DNA from: Acidovorax sp. FHTAMBA
GTDB lineage: Bacteria > Pseudomonadota > Gammaproteobacteria > Burkholderiales > Burkholderiaceae_C
Assembly (NCBI RefSeq): GCF_038958875.1
Contig: NZ_CP152407.1
Span: forward strand, 4,466,501-4,530,500
DNA length: 64,000 nucleotides
Direction of reading: 5' to 3'
The position numbers were made by a program, and so were the translations under genes. This document shows positions 9,169 through 17,645 of this stretch, piece by piece (the stretch's first letter is position 1; each line of letters starts with the position of its first letter). Under the pieces are notes generated by a model that saw only the letters and a program-made list of their open reading frames with translations, did not search any database and was not told the DNA's origin.

Positions 9169-9206
9169 GGCCTCAATTCTGAAGTGCAACACCGAGAATT
9201 GAGGCC
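9169..9206 (+). promoter_or_regulatory. hairpin sequestering the transposase ribosome binding site
   Basis: Perfect 12-bp arms GGCCTCAATTCT (9169-9180) and AGAATTGAGGCC (9195-9206) enclose a 14-nt loop. The 3' arm contains GAGG (9201-9204), the only ribosome-binding-site candidate for the ATG at 9210. A transcript entering from the upstream M20 gene would fold and hide it, a strategy known in other insertion sequences. Confidence 0.55.
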
Positions 9207-9209
9207 AAG

Positions 9210-10238
9210 ATGTCAAAGAAGAATTACCAGCAGTTGAGCCAGAGCGAACGCCATGCGATCGCCCTTGGACTGCAGCAAAAGCAAAGTCTCAGCGCCATAG
9301 CCCGAGCCTTGGGGCGAAGCAAAAGCACCATCAGCCGAGAGTGCCAACGCAATGCGGGCGGCAAGGGCTACAACTCCAAGTTCGCCCAGCAACGCAGTGA
9401 CAAGCGCAGATGCTTTGCCCGTCCCCAGCCCAAACTTCACCGTGATGGACCTTTGTTCAAGATCGTTGGCGACTACTTGCGCCAGCACTGGTCTCCCCAG
9501 CAAATCGCTGGACAGTTAAAGAAACTGCACCCCGACAACAAGCGCAATCAAGTGTCACACGAGAGCATCTACACCTGCATCTATGCCCAGCCTCGGGGAG
9601 AGCTCAAAAAGGAGTTGGTGTCCTGTCTGCGCATGGCCCGCGCCAAGCGCTGGCCCCGCTCCAAAGGCGAGGACCGGCGTGGACAAATCACCGATCTGCT
9701 GAGCATCCATGTGCGCCCGCCTGAGATTGAAGATCGCCAGTTGCCCGGGCACTGGGAGGGAGACCTCATCAAGGGTAAAGGCAATGCGAGTGCCATTGGC
9801 ACGCTGGTCGAGCGCACCACACGCCTTGTGGTACTGGTCAAGCTGCCGCACCCCAACCCGGCTACCGCAGCGCATGTACTGCAGGCCTTCAGTGACAAGC
9901 TCAACTCCATTGCCCAGCCCATGCGTCAGAGCCTGACGTACGACAGGGGCCGGGAGATGGCAGAGCACCAGCAGCTCACGCGCAACACCGGCATGAAGGT
10001 GTACTTCTGCGATCCCTACAGCCCCTGGCAGAGAGGCTCCAACGAGAACACCAATGGATTGCTGCGTCAGTACTTCCCCAAAGGCACGGATCTCAGTGGC
10101 TACACCCAGGAGCAGCTTGATGCGGTGGCCGATGAACTCAATGGCCGCCCCAGGATGACTTTGGGCTGGAGCAAGCCTATTGAGGTGTATGCCGAGCATT
10201 TGGCTCGCTTGGCACAACAGCCCGATTCAGTCCATTAA
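9210..10238 (+). CDS. IS30-family transposase
   Basis: A 342-residue DDE transposase. An N-terminal helix-turn-helix (LSAIARALGRSKSTISRE, about residues 28-45) binds the ends. The catalytic core has the IS30 signature LPGHWEGDLI (first D), a second Asp in TYDRGREM, and Glu in GSNENTNGLLRQYFPKG. Length is normal, with no frameshift, so it is probably functional. Translation may be dampened by the hairpin over its ribosome binding site. Confidence 0.95.
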   Translation: MSKKNYQQLSQSERHAIALGLQQKQSLSAIARALGRSKSTISRECQRNAGGKGYNSKFAQQRSDKRRCFARPQPKLHRDGPLFKIVGDYLRQHWSPQQIAGQLKKLHPDNKRNQVSHESIYTCIYAQPRGELKKELVSCLRMARAKRWPRSKGEDRRGQITDLLSIHVRPPEIEDRQLPGHWEGDLIKGKGNASAIGTLVERTTRLVVLVKLPHPNPATAAHVLQAFSDKLNSIAQPMRQSLTYDRGREMAEHQQLTRNTGMKVYFCDPYSPWQRGSNENTNGLLRQYFPKGTDLSGYTQEQLDAVADELNGRPRMTLGWSKPIEVYAEHLARLAQQPDSVH

Positions 10239-10271
10239 CTTTTAATGTTGCACTTGGACTTGAAACCGCCC

Positions 10272-10599
10272 TTGCTGCACATGCGCAAGCAGCTATCAAA
10301 TCAGGTGCGTCACTTGCCTCGGATTCGCACGCTGTCGGACGTGCGGGGTGGTTCATATAAAACTTCAAAGAATATAAATTTCAATTTAAATTCTTTTTGA
10401 GATATAATATTGGGCAGTTGCGGTCACCGCAGCGCCTGCTCAGGGTGGTCATTCGCTCTCTGCGGGTCGCCTTTTGCGACCTTTGTCGCCCAGTGGGTCT
10501 GTAGAGCTGCAGCCCACCGCGTCCCTTGATGCTCGCGCAGGCCGCCTCTTGCAGGGCCTGCGATCCCGATTGATCCAGATTTCACAGACCGCCATCTCC
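10272..10599 (+). promoter_or_regulatory. AT-rich promoter and long leader upstream of the RRM locus
   Basis: After the IS end the sequence turns AT-rich. TATAAT at 10403-10408 preceded by TTTCAA (10379-10384, 18-bp spacing) is the best sigma70-type promoter seen nearby. A leader of about 190 nt follows, containing GGTCGC-CTTTT-GCGACC (10465-10481) and then a short T-run, a small hairpin that could act as a weak terminator or attenuator. A long structured leader before an RNA-binding protein would suit cold or RNA-level control (inference). Confidence 0.45.
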
Positions 10600-10809
10600 A
10601 TGGGCTCTTTCGTCGTTTCGCCCACGACACACCCGACCGACTGCGGCCGCTTTCGCGCCTCCTTTTCGGTCCATCGCTCGCAGGGCAACGGCAGCTACTG
10701 CCGCGTGTTCCGCTTTGACCAGGCCTTTGCCTCGCGCGAAGCCGCCCGGCTCTTTGCCATCACCCAGGGCTGGCTGCAAACCTGCATGCAGCACCCGCCC
10801 CGATGCTGA
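10600..10809 (+). CDS. small conserved-looking hypothetical protein
   Basis: A 69-residue ORF starting MGSFVVSPTTHPTDCGRF. It is arginine- and aromatic-rich, with no membrane segment. I start at the ATG at 10600 because the upstream in-frame part (from 10474) looks like leader. I recall a similar short protein in related bacteria beside an RNA-binding gene but cannot verify it. It lies between the AT-rich promoter and the RRM gene on the same strand, so it may be co-transcribed. Confidence 0.5.
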   Translation: MGSFVVSPTTHPTDCGRFRASFSVHRSQGNGSYCRVFRFDQAFASREAARLFAITQGWLQTCMQHPPRC

Positions 10810-10927
10810 CGCACTGACCGGTGCGAGCGCAGCCCTCCCTTTTTCCCGCTGCGGGTTTCGCACCCGCAGCAACTTACCCCAACGGTGCGCCATTCGTTGC
10901 GCGCCATTTTTCAGAAAGGCTCTTTCC

Positions 10928-11263
10928 ATGAGCAGCAAAATCTATGTGGGCAACCTGCCCTACTCCGTCACCGACGCCAGCCTTCAGAGCAACTTTTCGG
11001 AGTTTGGCGGCGTGTCCTCTGCCAAGGTCATGATGGACCGCGAAACCGGCCGCTCCAAGGGCTTCGGCTTTGTGGAAATGGCCAACGCCGAAGTGGCCCA
11101 GGCCGCCATCAGCGGTCTGCACGGCATGTCCGTGGACGGCCGCACGATCGTGGTGAACCTGGCCCGCCCGCGTGAAGAGCGCAGTGACGCTGGCGGCTAC
11201 ACCGCCAGCAAGCGCTCGGATGTGGGTTACGGCACCGGCGGCTACGGCGGCGGTCGCTACTGA
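10928..11263 (+). CDS. RRM-type RNA-binding protein
   Basis: A 111-residue protein with one RNA recognition motif: RNP2 IYVGNL (residues 4-9) and RNP1 KGFGFVEM (about 45-52), then a Gly/Tyr-rich tail ending GGYGGGRY. Such small RRM proteins bind single-stranded RNA and are often cold-induced. The start at 10928 (MSSKIYVGNLPY) has AGAAAGG upstream. A strong intrinsic terminator follows. Confidence 0.92.
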   Translation: MSSKIYVGNLPYSVTDASLQSNFSEFGGVSSAKVMMDRETGRSKGFGFVEMANAEVAQAAISGLHGMSVDGRTIVVNLARPREERSDAGGYTASKRSDVGYGTGGYGGGRY

Positions 11264-11281
11264 AAACCGCGCCCCGCGTAG

Positions 11282-11310
11282 AAACCGGCTCTCTGGAGCC
11301 GGTTTTTTTT
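11282..11310 (+). terminator. intrinsic terminator of the RRM gene
   Basis: Perfect 10-bp stem AAACCGGCTC / GAGCCGGTTT with a TCTG loop, running into eight T residues, 18 bp after the RRM stop codon. Confidence 0.9.
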
Positions 11311-11508
11311 GCCCCGGCCGTAACTTTTGCCTGCCCGCGCAGAGCAGCCGACGGCATGGGGCACGCAGTACGCCATCTGCACGCCCCACGCTACCTCAGG
11401 TGGCCCAGGGCCGACTGAGCGCGGAAACCTGCCGCGTTGGGTGACAGCGATCCCCACACTGCCCGGCACCGCCGCCGTGCATACTCTGGGCGCTTTCCAA
11501 CCCGCCTA

Positions 11509-11889
11509 ATGAACCGCTACAAAGACTTTCTACCTCCGCTGTGGACAATCACTGCCGTCGCCGTGTCCACGTTGGCAACCAATTGGATCTGGGCCTCGTG
11601 GTTTGCCAAAGCGAAGGGCACCGGTCTCGCCGCGCTGCTGATTTACAGCATCTTCGGGTGGCCGCTGATGTTGGCAATGATCTATCTGATCCTCGGTTTT
11701 TCCCTCAAATGCTGCCAGGGCCTGTCCATGTTGCGCTGGGTGATCGTACTGGGCGTGATCGGAGCGGGCTTCGCCGTATTCGGCACGCCGGGTCTGTGGA
11801 ATCTGCTCCTGTGCGCCGGCCTCACCATCGCCGTGGCGCTGCAGTCCTGGCGCACCGCGCAGGACGATGCTGACCTGGAGGACCTGTAG
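11509..11889 (+). CDS. hypothetical membrane protein
   Basis: A 126-residue protein with about four hydrophobic segments (around residues 10-30, 42-66, 73-92, 94-112) and an acidic C-terminus (QDDADLEDL). It is not recognised. The ATG at 11509 (MNRYKDFLPP) was chosen over the upstream in-frame extension, which is not protein-like. The next gene starts directly after its stop codon, so the two are coupled. Confidence 0.65.
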   Translation: MNRYKDFLPPLWTITAVAVSTLATNWIWASWFAKAKGTGLAALLIYSIFGWPLMLAMIYLILGFSLKCCQGLSMLRWVIVLGVIGAGFAVFGTPGLWNLLLCAGLTIAVALQSWRTAQDDADLEDL

Positions 11890-12696
11890 ATGGCCGTCAA
11901 GGAGAAACCTCCGCACGGTCTGCTGGAGAGCTTTTCCGCGCCGCTGTGGGAAAGGCTGGGCTTGACGGCCGTGCAGCCGCAGTGGGTCGTGAAGAGCCAG
12001 CACCGCGGTTTTGACTGGATGGCGATCGAGCTTGACCACAGCGGCACGGGCTTTAGGCAAACGCGTGCCACCACCACAGTCTTTGCGGTGAAGCTACCGC
12101 GCAAGTCCCCGGACTGGTACCTGCCCAGCGATCGCATTCGCAGCGATCGCCAGGTGTGCGTGGACGACGCCTGGGTGTACGCGGGGGCGCTGGGCGAACA
12201 ACCCCGAGTCCGCACCTGGACCCATTGGCTGGATCTTGCCGTGGACACGGCCGAGGAAGTGATCAGCACCGAAGGCATGCGCCGCGATGAAAGCCCGCAG
12301 CAAAAGGCGCAGCGGGCCGACGCCCCCAGCTGGAACGTGCACCACGGCAACCTGGTCTTGCTCTGGCTGGTGTCAATGGTGGTGTTCAGTTTTTTCAACG
12401 TGATGATGCTGTGGGAGGCCTATGGCGACTGGCAACACCACGGGGCCATCCTCCAATGTCACCCGAAGACCCGCATGGGCACCCATCTGCAGGGCTGGAA
12501 GGCCTGGGCCTACGCCGCTTCTCTGGCGGCCCCGCTGCTGATCGTGGTCAAGGCCCTGTACACCATGGCTACGCGCGTTTACAGGCCGGGCTTCGCTTTG
12601 CAGATCTGCGTTGAAGGGGCGCTGTGGGTGGGCGCGATGTACGCGCTGCACCACGCCCGGGAGGCCCTGGTTCAATCAGTGCGCCATGCCTGCTGA
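11890..12696 (+). CDS. hypothetical protein with C-terminal membrane segments
   Basis: A 268-residue protein beginning at the base after the previous stop. Residues 1-150 are soluble. Three hydrophobic segments lie around 157-180, 205-225 and 235-252. It is not recognised. The tight arrangement with the upstream membrane protein suggests that they work together. A reverse-oriented copy of the dispersed repeat follows the stop. Confidence 0.65.
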   Translation: MAVKEKPPHGLLESFSAPLWERLGLTAVQPQWVVKSQHRGFDWMAIELDHSGTGFRQTRATTTVFAVKLPRKSPDWYLPSDRIRSDRQVCVDDAWVYAGALGEQPRVRTWTHWLDLAVDTAEEVISTEGMRRDESPQQKAQRADAPSWNVHHGNLVLLWLVSMVVFSFFNVMMLWEAYGDWQHHGAILQCHPKTRMGTHLQGWKAWAYAASLAAPLLIVVKALYTMATRVYRPGFALQICVEGALWVGAMYALHHAREALVQSVRHAC

Positions 12697-12710
12697 ATGC
12701 AGTTCCAGGC

Positions 12711-12762
12711 ATTTAGGCCTCCAGCGCTTATCTGGCAAGCGCCTTCAGCTATAAAAACAAAA
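12711..12762 (-). repeat. dispersed palindromic repeat
   Basis: Reverse-oriented copy with the ordered blocks GGCCT-n-CAGCGCTT-n8-AAGCGC-n-AGCTAT. It sits between two converging genes, 4 bp from the AEC transporter stop codon, where it could serve as a shared 3' structure. Confidence 0.7.
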
Positions 12763-12765
12763 GCA

Positions 12766-13719
12766 TCAGGTCAACAGCGTCACCGCCGCCGAAAAACTCA
12801 GGAACGCCAGCGCGGTGGACACCAGAATGATCCGCGCCACACGCCCGTTGTTGGCACCGAACTTCTCGGCCAGCAGCGAGACATTGCTGGCGCTGGGCAG
12901 GGCCGCCAGCAGCACCAGCACCGTAAGGGCAAACGGCGTGAGCGGCACCCCCATGGCGATGGCGGCGGTGCCCGCGCACCACACCAGCAGCGGGTGCACC
13001 AGCAGCTTGGCCAGCGCCACGGGCACGTAGTCGCGCGCCGGTACGCGCTCGTGCTGGTTCATCTGCGAGCGCGCCAGCACCGCGCCAATGGTGAACAGCG
13101 CCACCGGCGAGGCTGCGTCGGCCAGCATGGCCACGGTTTTGTCCACCGGGCCGGGCAGCTGGAACTGCAGGGCCGAGGCCAGCGCACCCAGCGCAATCGA
13201 CCACGGCATGGGGTTGGTGGCCATGCCCCTGAAGGCGTTGCGCAATGCCACGCCCACGCCGTGGGTGCCCGCCCCATCCAGGCGCGACAGCGCAATGCAC
13301 AGCGAACTGGTGATGACCATGTCCACCACGATGGTCACGATGGCCGGGCCCGCGGCCTGCGCGCCCAAAAGGGCCACCAGCAGCGGCACGCCCATGAAGC
13401 CGGTGTTGGGGAAGGCGGCCACAAGGGCGCCAAAGGCAGCGTCGTTCCAGCCGATGCGCGCGTTGCGCGTGAGCGCCACCGTGGCGCCCACCATGACCAG
13501 GGCACACACCACATAGACGCCCGCCACAGCCGGGTCCAGCAGCTGCCCGATGGGCGTGCTGGCGCCAAAGCGGTACAGCATGCAGGGCAGCGCAAAGTAC
13601 AGCACGAAGGCGTTGAGCCCGGGGATGGCCGGTTGCGGCAGCACGCCGCGCCGCGCAGCGAGATAGCCGCAGAGCACGAGCGCGAAGAAGGGGAAGGTGA
13701 TGAGAAGGACGGATAGCAC
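12766..13719 (-). CDS. AEC-family (auxin efflux carrier type) transporter
   Basis: A 317-residue inner-membrane protein with about ten hydrophobic segments, split by a more hydrophilic middle. The family hallmark is seen at the N-terminus (LNAFVLYFALPCMLY) and at PNTGFMGVPLL. Bacterial members export malonate, malate or related small acids. The start is GTG at 13719 (MLSVLLITFPFF); no ATG gives the first helix. Substrate unknown. Confidence 0.85.
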   Translation of the reverse strand: MLSVLLITFPFFALVLCGYLAARRGVLPQPAIPGLNAFVLYFALPCMLYRFGASTPIGQLLDPAVAGVYVVCALVMVGATVALTRNARIGWNDAAFGALVAAFPNTGFMGVPLLVALLGAQAAGPAIVTIVVDMVITSSLCIALSRLDGAGTHGVGVALRNAFRGMATNPMPWSIALGALASALQFQLPGPVDKTVAMLADAASPVALFTIGAVLARSQMNQHERVPARDYVPVALAKLLVHPLLVWCAGTAAIAMGVPLTPFALTVLVLLAALPSASNVSLLAEKFGANNGRVARIILVSTALAFLSFSAAVTLLT

Positions 13720-13845
13720 GGACCCATTTTCCTTGCTGCGCCTGCGGCCGGGGTTCGCGGCGCCCGGTGTGGTCAGCGCAAAGTCAGACGGGGGTCATCG
13801 CACACAACGCATGCAGGAGAAGCAAAACGCACCTCGGCATCTCCA

Positions 13846-13955
13846 CGGATTTGCATTCAACCGGATAACCAGGCGGGGAGCCGCAGACAGTGCTGTAGCA
13901 CGGCAAGGCTCCCTCCACACCCAAGAAGGACGTTAGCCGGTTGAAGGCAAATCCG
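13846..13955. repeat. nested long inverted repeat (110 bp)
   Basis: The outer arms 13846-13869 and 13932-13955 match at 22 of 24 positions. Inside are GGGAGCC (13876-13882) / GGCTCCC (13907-13913), and an inner GTGCT-GT-AGCAC hairpin (13890-13901). The right arm ends 3 bp before the stop codon of the minus-strand binding-protein gene. There is no U-run, so it is not a plain terminator; it resembles a miniature inverted-repeat element. Confidence 0.65.
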
Positions 13956-13957
13956 CG

Positions 13958-15226
13958 TCACTGCTTGCGCTGGATGATGAGGTTGCGCTTGGCATCCTCG
14001 GGGTAGGCAAAGGTGATGGCGCCGTTCTTGACCATGCCGATGATCAGCATGTTGCGCGTGATGGCGTCCTTGTCCTGCACGCTGAAGGGTTTGTCGTAGG
14101 TGGAGACCACGCCGTAGTAGGTTTTCATCTTGCCTTCCAGCGATTCCTTGATGGCCTTGCCCGTGAGGTTGCCATCGCGGATGCCGAGGAACGAATACAT
14201 CAGCAGGTAGGTAGCGTCATAAGCGTTGGCCGCGGCCATGGGCACGGCCATACGGCCCTGGAATTTGCGCGAATAACTGGACAGGAAGGCGGCGCGCCGC
14301 TCGTTGCTGGGCTCGGCAATGAAGGTCTGCACGGCCAGCGCGCCTTCGGCCGCGTCCTTGGCGCCGTCGATGAAAAACGGGAAGGACAGCGTCCAGCCGC
14401 CCACCTGGGGCACCTTCCAGCCGAGCGCCTTCTTGCCGTTGGCGATGGCGGCGTTCTCGGGCCCCACGGTGTAGCTGAAGATCACGTTGGCACCGGCATT
14501 GCGGGCGGCCGTGAGCTCGGCCGTGAGGTCCTTCACGCCCAGCGCGAAGCGGGCCACGTAGGCGGGCTTGAGCTTCTTGTCCTCCAGTGCCGCCACCACA
14601 TCCTTGTAGCCACCCTCGCCGTAGCCCGTGGTGTCGGCAAAGATGGCCACCTTGTCCCAGCCGCGTTTGACGATGTCGTCCACCATGAAAGGCGCCTGCA
14701 GCGCGTCGCGTGCCTGCACGCGAAACACGTAGCTGTCGGCCGGGGGGTACTTGGCCGTCACCTCCGTACCGGCGGAGCAGGGCACGATCAGCGGCGTCTT
14801 CGAATCCTGGAACAGGTCGATGGACTTCATCGCCACACCCGTGTTGCAAAAGCCGATGGCGGCGACCACCTTTTCCTGCACCAGCTCCTGCGACACCTTG
14901 CGCCCCTGGTCCGGGGTGGCGGCGTCGTCCTTGATGACCAGCTCCAGCGGCCGGCCCAGGTAGCCGCCCACGGCATTGATCTCGTCCACCGCGAGCTTGA
15001 TGCCGTTGAGCATGGGCACGCCAAAGTCCGCCGAAGGCCCGGTGAACGGCCCCACGACCCCGATGCGCACCGGGTTGGCGCCGCCGCCCTGCTGGGCCAG
15101 CACTGGCCCGGGCAAGAGCGTGCCCGCAGCCAGCATGCAGCCCGCCGTTGCGGTGACCACCGCCCGGAGCCGCGTGCGGGCGGTGTGCGCAAAGGCCTTC
15201 GAAGAGAACGTGACAAACGCGATCAT
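13958..15226 (-). CDS. ABC transporter substrate-binding protein, LivK-type
   Basis: A 422-residue periplasmic binding protein of the branched-chain amino acid / aromatic acid class. A long signal peptide ends near LPGPVLAQQ. The mature start VRIGVVGPFTGPSADFG and the motif VIKDDAATPDQGRKVSQELV are typical. I start at ATG 15226 (MIAFVTFSS) and reject the upstream extension, which is not protein-like. No permease or ATPase genes are adjacent, so it is an orphan receptor. It diverges from rep across a 291-bp gap in which I see no distinct site. Confidence 0.88.
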   Translation of the reverse strand: MIAFVTFSSKAFAHTARTRLRAVVTATAGCMLAAGTLLPGPVLAQQGGGANPVRIGVVGPFTGPSADFGVPMLNGIKLAVDEINAVGGYLGRPLELVIKDDAATPDQGRKVSQELVQEKVVAAIGFCNTGVAMKSIDLFQDSKTPLIVPCSAGTEVTAKYPPADSYVFRVQARDALQAPFMVDDIVKRGWDKVAIFADTTGYGEGGYKDVVAALEDKKLKPAYVARFALGVKDLTAELTAARNAGANVIFSYTVGPENAAIANGKKALGWKVPQVGGWTLSFPFFIDGAKDAAEGALAVQTFIAEPSNERRAAFLSSYSRKFQGRMAVPMAAANAYDATYLLMYSFLGIRDGNLTGKAIKESLEGKMKTYYGVVSTYDKPFSVQDKDAITRNMLIIGMVKNGAITFAYPEDAKRNLIIQRKQ

Positions 15227-15517
15227 GGTGATGGGCCTGTAAAACGCCGCCCGCAGGGTCCGGGCGCCGGGATGAACGGAAGCTGCCAGTATCAAAGTGT
15301 GACAACCCACTCCGCCAGCGGGGTTTCCCGAACCGGGGCGCAGTCCTGCGGTGCCTGCGCCCGCAACCGCCTGGCCCGGCGCTTGTTGCGTCAGCACGGT
15401 GTCAGGTGCGAGGCGGGCCACGGCAGCACGCCGGTATCATTGCGCGCTTCGCTGGCGCACACGGTGCCAGATGCGCCACCCCTCCCCTCTCCCTGGTTCC
15501 CTTCGCCCCCCTTTCGC

Positions 15518-17617
15518 ATGTCCGCCGGTCTCAATCTCGCCCAGCTCCAGGCTGTCCATTACACCGACGGTGCCTGCCTGGTGCTGGCCGGCGCGGGCTC
15601 GGGCAAGACGCGCGTGATCACGCAGAAGATTGCGCACATGATCGAAAAGGGCATGGACCCCCGGCGGATCGCGGCCATCACCTTCACCAACAAGGCGGCA
15701 GCCGAAATGCGCGAGCGCGCCAAGGGCCTCATCGGTCGCCGCGCCAAGGACGTGCTGGTGTGCACCTTCCACGCCCTGGGCGTGCGCATGGTGCGCGAGG
15801 ACGGCGCGGTGCTGGGCCTCAAGCCCCAGTTCAGCATCATGGATGCCGACGATGTGACGGGCATCCTGAAAGACGCTGCCGGCGGCACCACCGACCTGGC
15901 CACCGCACGCCAGTGGCAGTGGACGATCAGCAAGTGGAAGAACATGGGCCTGAACGCCGAGCAGGCGCTGACACAGGCGGCCGACGACAGCGAACGCAGC
16001 ATTGCGGTGCTGATGGCACGGTACGAGGAACGCCTGGCGGCCTACCAGAGCGTGGACTTTGACGACCTGATCGGCATGCCGCTCAAGCTCCTGCGCGACT
16101 TCCCCGAGGTGCGCGCCAAGTGGCAGGCGCAGCTGGGCCATGTGCTGGTGGATGAGTACCAGGACACCAATGCCACGCAGTACGAACTTTTGAAGCTGCT
16201 GGTGGGCGAACGCGGCCACTTCACCGCCGTCGGCGACGATGACCAGAGCATCTATGGCTGGCGCGGCGCCACGCTGGACAACCTCAAGAAGCTGCCCATC
16301 GACTTTCCAGAGCTCAAGGTCATCAAGCTGGAGCAGAACTACCGCTCCACCAGTGCCATCCTGCGCGCGGCCAACAACGTGATCGGGCCCAACCCCAAGC
16401 TGTTCCCCAAGACGCTGTTCAGCGAACTGGGCGAAGGCGAGCCCGTGCGCGTGGTCGATGCCGACACCGAAGAGCACGAGGCCGAGCGCGCCGTGGCCCG
16501 CATCCAGAGCCTGCGCGCTGCAGCCAACCCGCCGCCGGACTGGAAGAGCTTTGCCATTCTGTACCGCGCCAACCACCAGGCCAAGCCGTTCGAAAAAGCG
16601 CTGCGCAAGGCCAACATCCCGTACAAGGTGTCGGGCGGCACGAGCTTTTTTGACCGGGCGGAAATCAAGGACCTGTGCGCCTGGTTTCGCCTGTGGATCA
16701 ACAACGACGACGACCCGGCGTTTTTGCGCGCCATTGGCAGCCCCAAACGCGGCATCGGCCACACCACGCTGGCCGCTTTGGGCGCGTTTGCCACGCAGCA
16801 CAAGCAAAGCATGTTTGGCGCGCTGTTCAACGGCATGCTGCCGGCGGCCGTGCCCAAGCGCGCGCTGGATGGCCTGCACGAGTTCGGCCGCTACATCAAC
16901 GACCTGGAGCACCGCGCCCGCCACACGCACGGCGCCGAAGATGCGCGCGCCTTCCTGGCCGACTGGCTCAAGGAAATAGGCTACGAGCAGCACCTGTACG
17001 ACGGCGAAGACAGCGAAAAGGTGGCCGCCGCCCGCTGGAGCAATGTGCTGGAGTTCTGCGACTGGATGGCCCAGCGCGCGGGCGGGCAGATTGACGACAC
17101 GGCGGGCGCCGTGGTGGCCAGGGAGACCAAAAGCCTGCTGGAGGTGTCGCAGACCATCGCGCTGCTCTCGACCATCAGCGAGCGCGAGCAGGAGCAGGAC
17201 ATGGTCACGCTTTCGACCCTGCACGCCAGCAAGGGGCTGGAGTGGCCGCACGTCATTCTGGTGGGCGTGACCGAGGGCATGCTGCCCTTCAAGCTCGACG
17301 ACGACGAAGGCCGCCAGCACAAGGTGAGCGACGACACCCTGCAGCGCCTGCAGGAAGAGCGCCGCCTGATGTACGTGGGCATCACCCGCGCCCAGCGCAC
17401 CCTGGCCGTGAGCTGGACAAAAAAGCGCAAGAAGGGCCGCGAGATGGTGGCCGCGCAGCCCAGCCGCTTCATCGCCGAAATGGGCCTGGACAAGACCACC
17501 GCCCGCGAAGACCCGCGCGAAAAGCTCAAGGCCCTGCGCGCCGAATTTGCCGCCAGGGCGCAGGCCACCAGTGCCGTCCACGCGGCTGCCGCAGCGCACC
17601 CGGCGCCCACGAACTGA
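15518..17617 (+). CDS. rep: ATP-dependent DNA helicase Rep (UvrD/PcrA superfamily 1)
   Basis: A 699-residue 3'-5' helicase that helps forks pass obstacles. Motif I is AGAGSGKT (about residues 24-31). Motif II is VDEYQDTN, motif III GDDDQSIYGWRGA, motif IV EQNYRS, motif V TLHASKGLEW and motif VI YVGITRAQRTL. A Gln-rich first motif (LNLAQLQAVHY) sits at the very N-terminus, which fixes the start at ATG 15518; the 111 codons open upstream are not family-like. Length and ending fit Rep rather than UvrD. Confidence 0.94.
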   Translation: MSAGLNLAQLQAVHYTDGACLVLAGAGSGKTRVITQKIAHMIEKGMDPRRIAAITFTNKAAAEMRERAKGLIGRRAKDVLVCTFHALGVRMVREDGAVLGLKPQFSIMDADDVTGILKDAAGGTTDLATARQWQWTISKWKNMGLNAEQALTQAADDSERSIAVLMARYEERLAAYQSVDFDDLIGMPLKLLRDFPEVRAKWQAQLGHVLVDEYQDTNATQYELLKLLVGERGHFTAVGDDDQSIYGWRGATLDNLKKLPIDFPELKVIKLEQNYRSTSAILRAANNVIGPNPKLFPKTLFSELGEGEPVRVVDADTEEHEAERAVARIQSLRAAANPPPDWKSFAILYRANHQAKPFEKALRKANIPYKVSGGTSFFDRAEIKDLCAWFRLWINNDDDPAFLRAIGSPKRGIGHTTLAALGAFATQHKQSMFGALFNGMLPAAVPKRALDGLHEFGRYINDLEHRARHTHGAEDARAFLADWLKEIGYEQHLYDGEDSEKVAAARWSNVLEFCDWMAQRAGGQIDDTAGAVVARETKSLLEVSQTIALLSTISEREQEQDMVTLSTLHASKGLEWPHVILVGVTEGMLPFKLDDDEGRQHKVSDDTLQRLQEERRLMYVGITRAQRTLAVSWTKKRKKGREMVAAQPSRFIAEMGLDKTTAREDPREKLKALRAEFAARAQATSAVHAAAAAHPAPTN

Positions 17618-17645
17618 CGCCCCGAAGCACACTCCACCGCAGCCC

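Larger units (their letters stand above)
9164..10271 (+). mobile_element. complete IS30-family insertion sequence
   Basis: About 1.1 kb with a single transposase gene between imperfect inverted repeats of about 26 bp. The left end is 9165-9191 (GGGCGGCCTCAATTCT...GTGCAACA); the right end is 10246-10271, which reads GGGCGGTTTCAAGTCC...GTGCAACA on the other strand. No direct target repeat could be recognised. It appears intact and so potentially mobile. Confidence 0.85.
9146..10307 (-). repeat. dispersed palindromic repeat, split by the IS30 element
   Basis: Joining the left flank (9146-9163, ...AAAATGGCTTGTAGTCC) to the right flank (10272-10307, TTGCTGCACATGCGCAAGC...) rebuilds a copy of the dispersed repeat in reverse orientation. 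The rebuilt loop segment matches the GCGCTT-n-AAGCGC core with few differences. The insertion point falls in the predicted loop. No clear target duplication is seen. Confidence 0.6.

Noticed and set aside
12697..13716. Plus-strand Gln/His/Arg-rich ORF opposite the AEC transporter
   Set aside because: Composition is that of a shadow frame; the minus strand encodes a clear membrane transporter.
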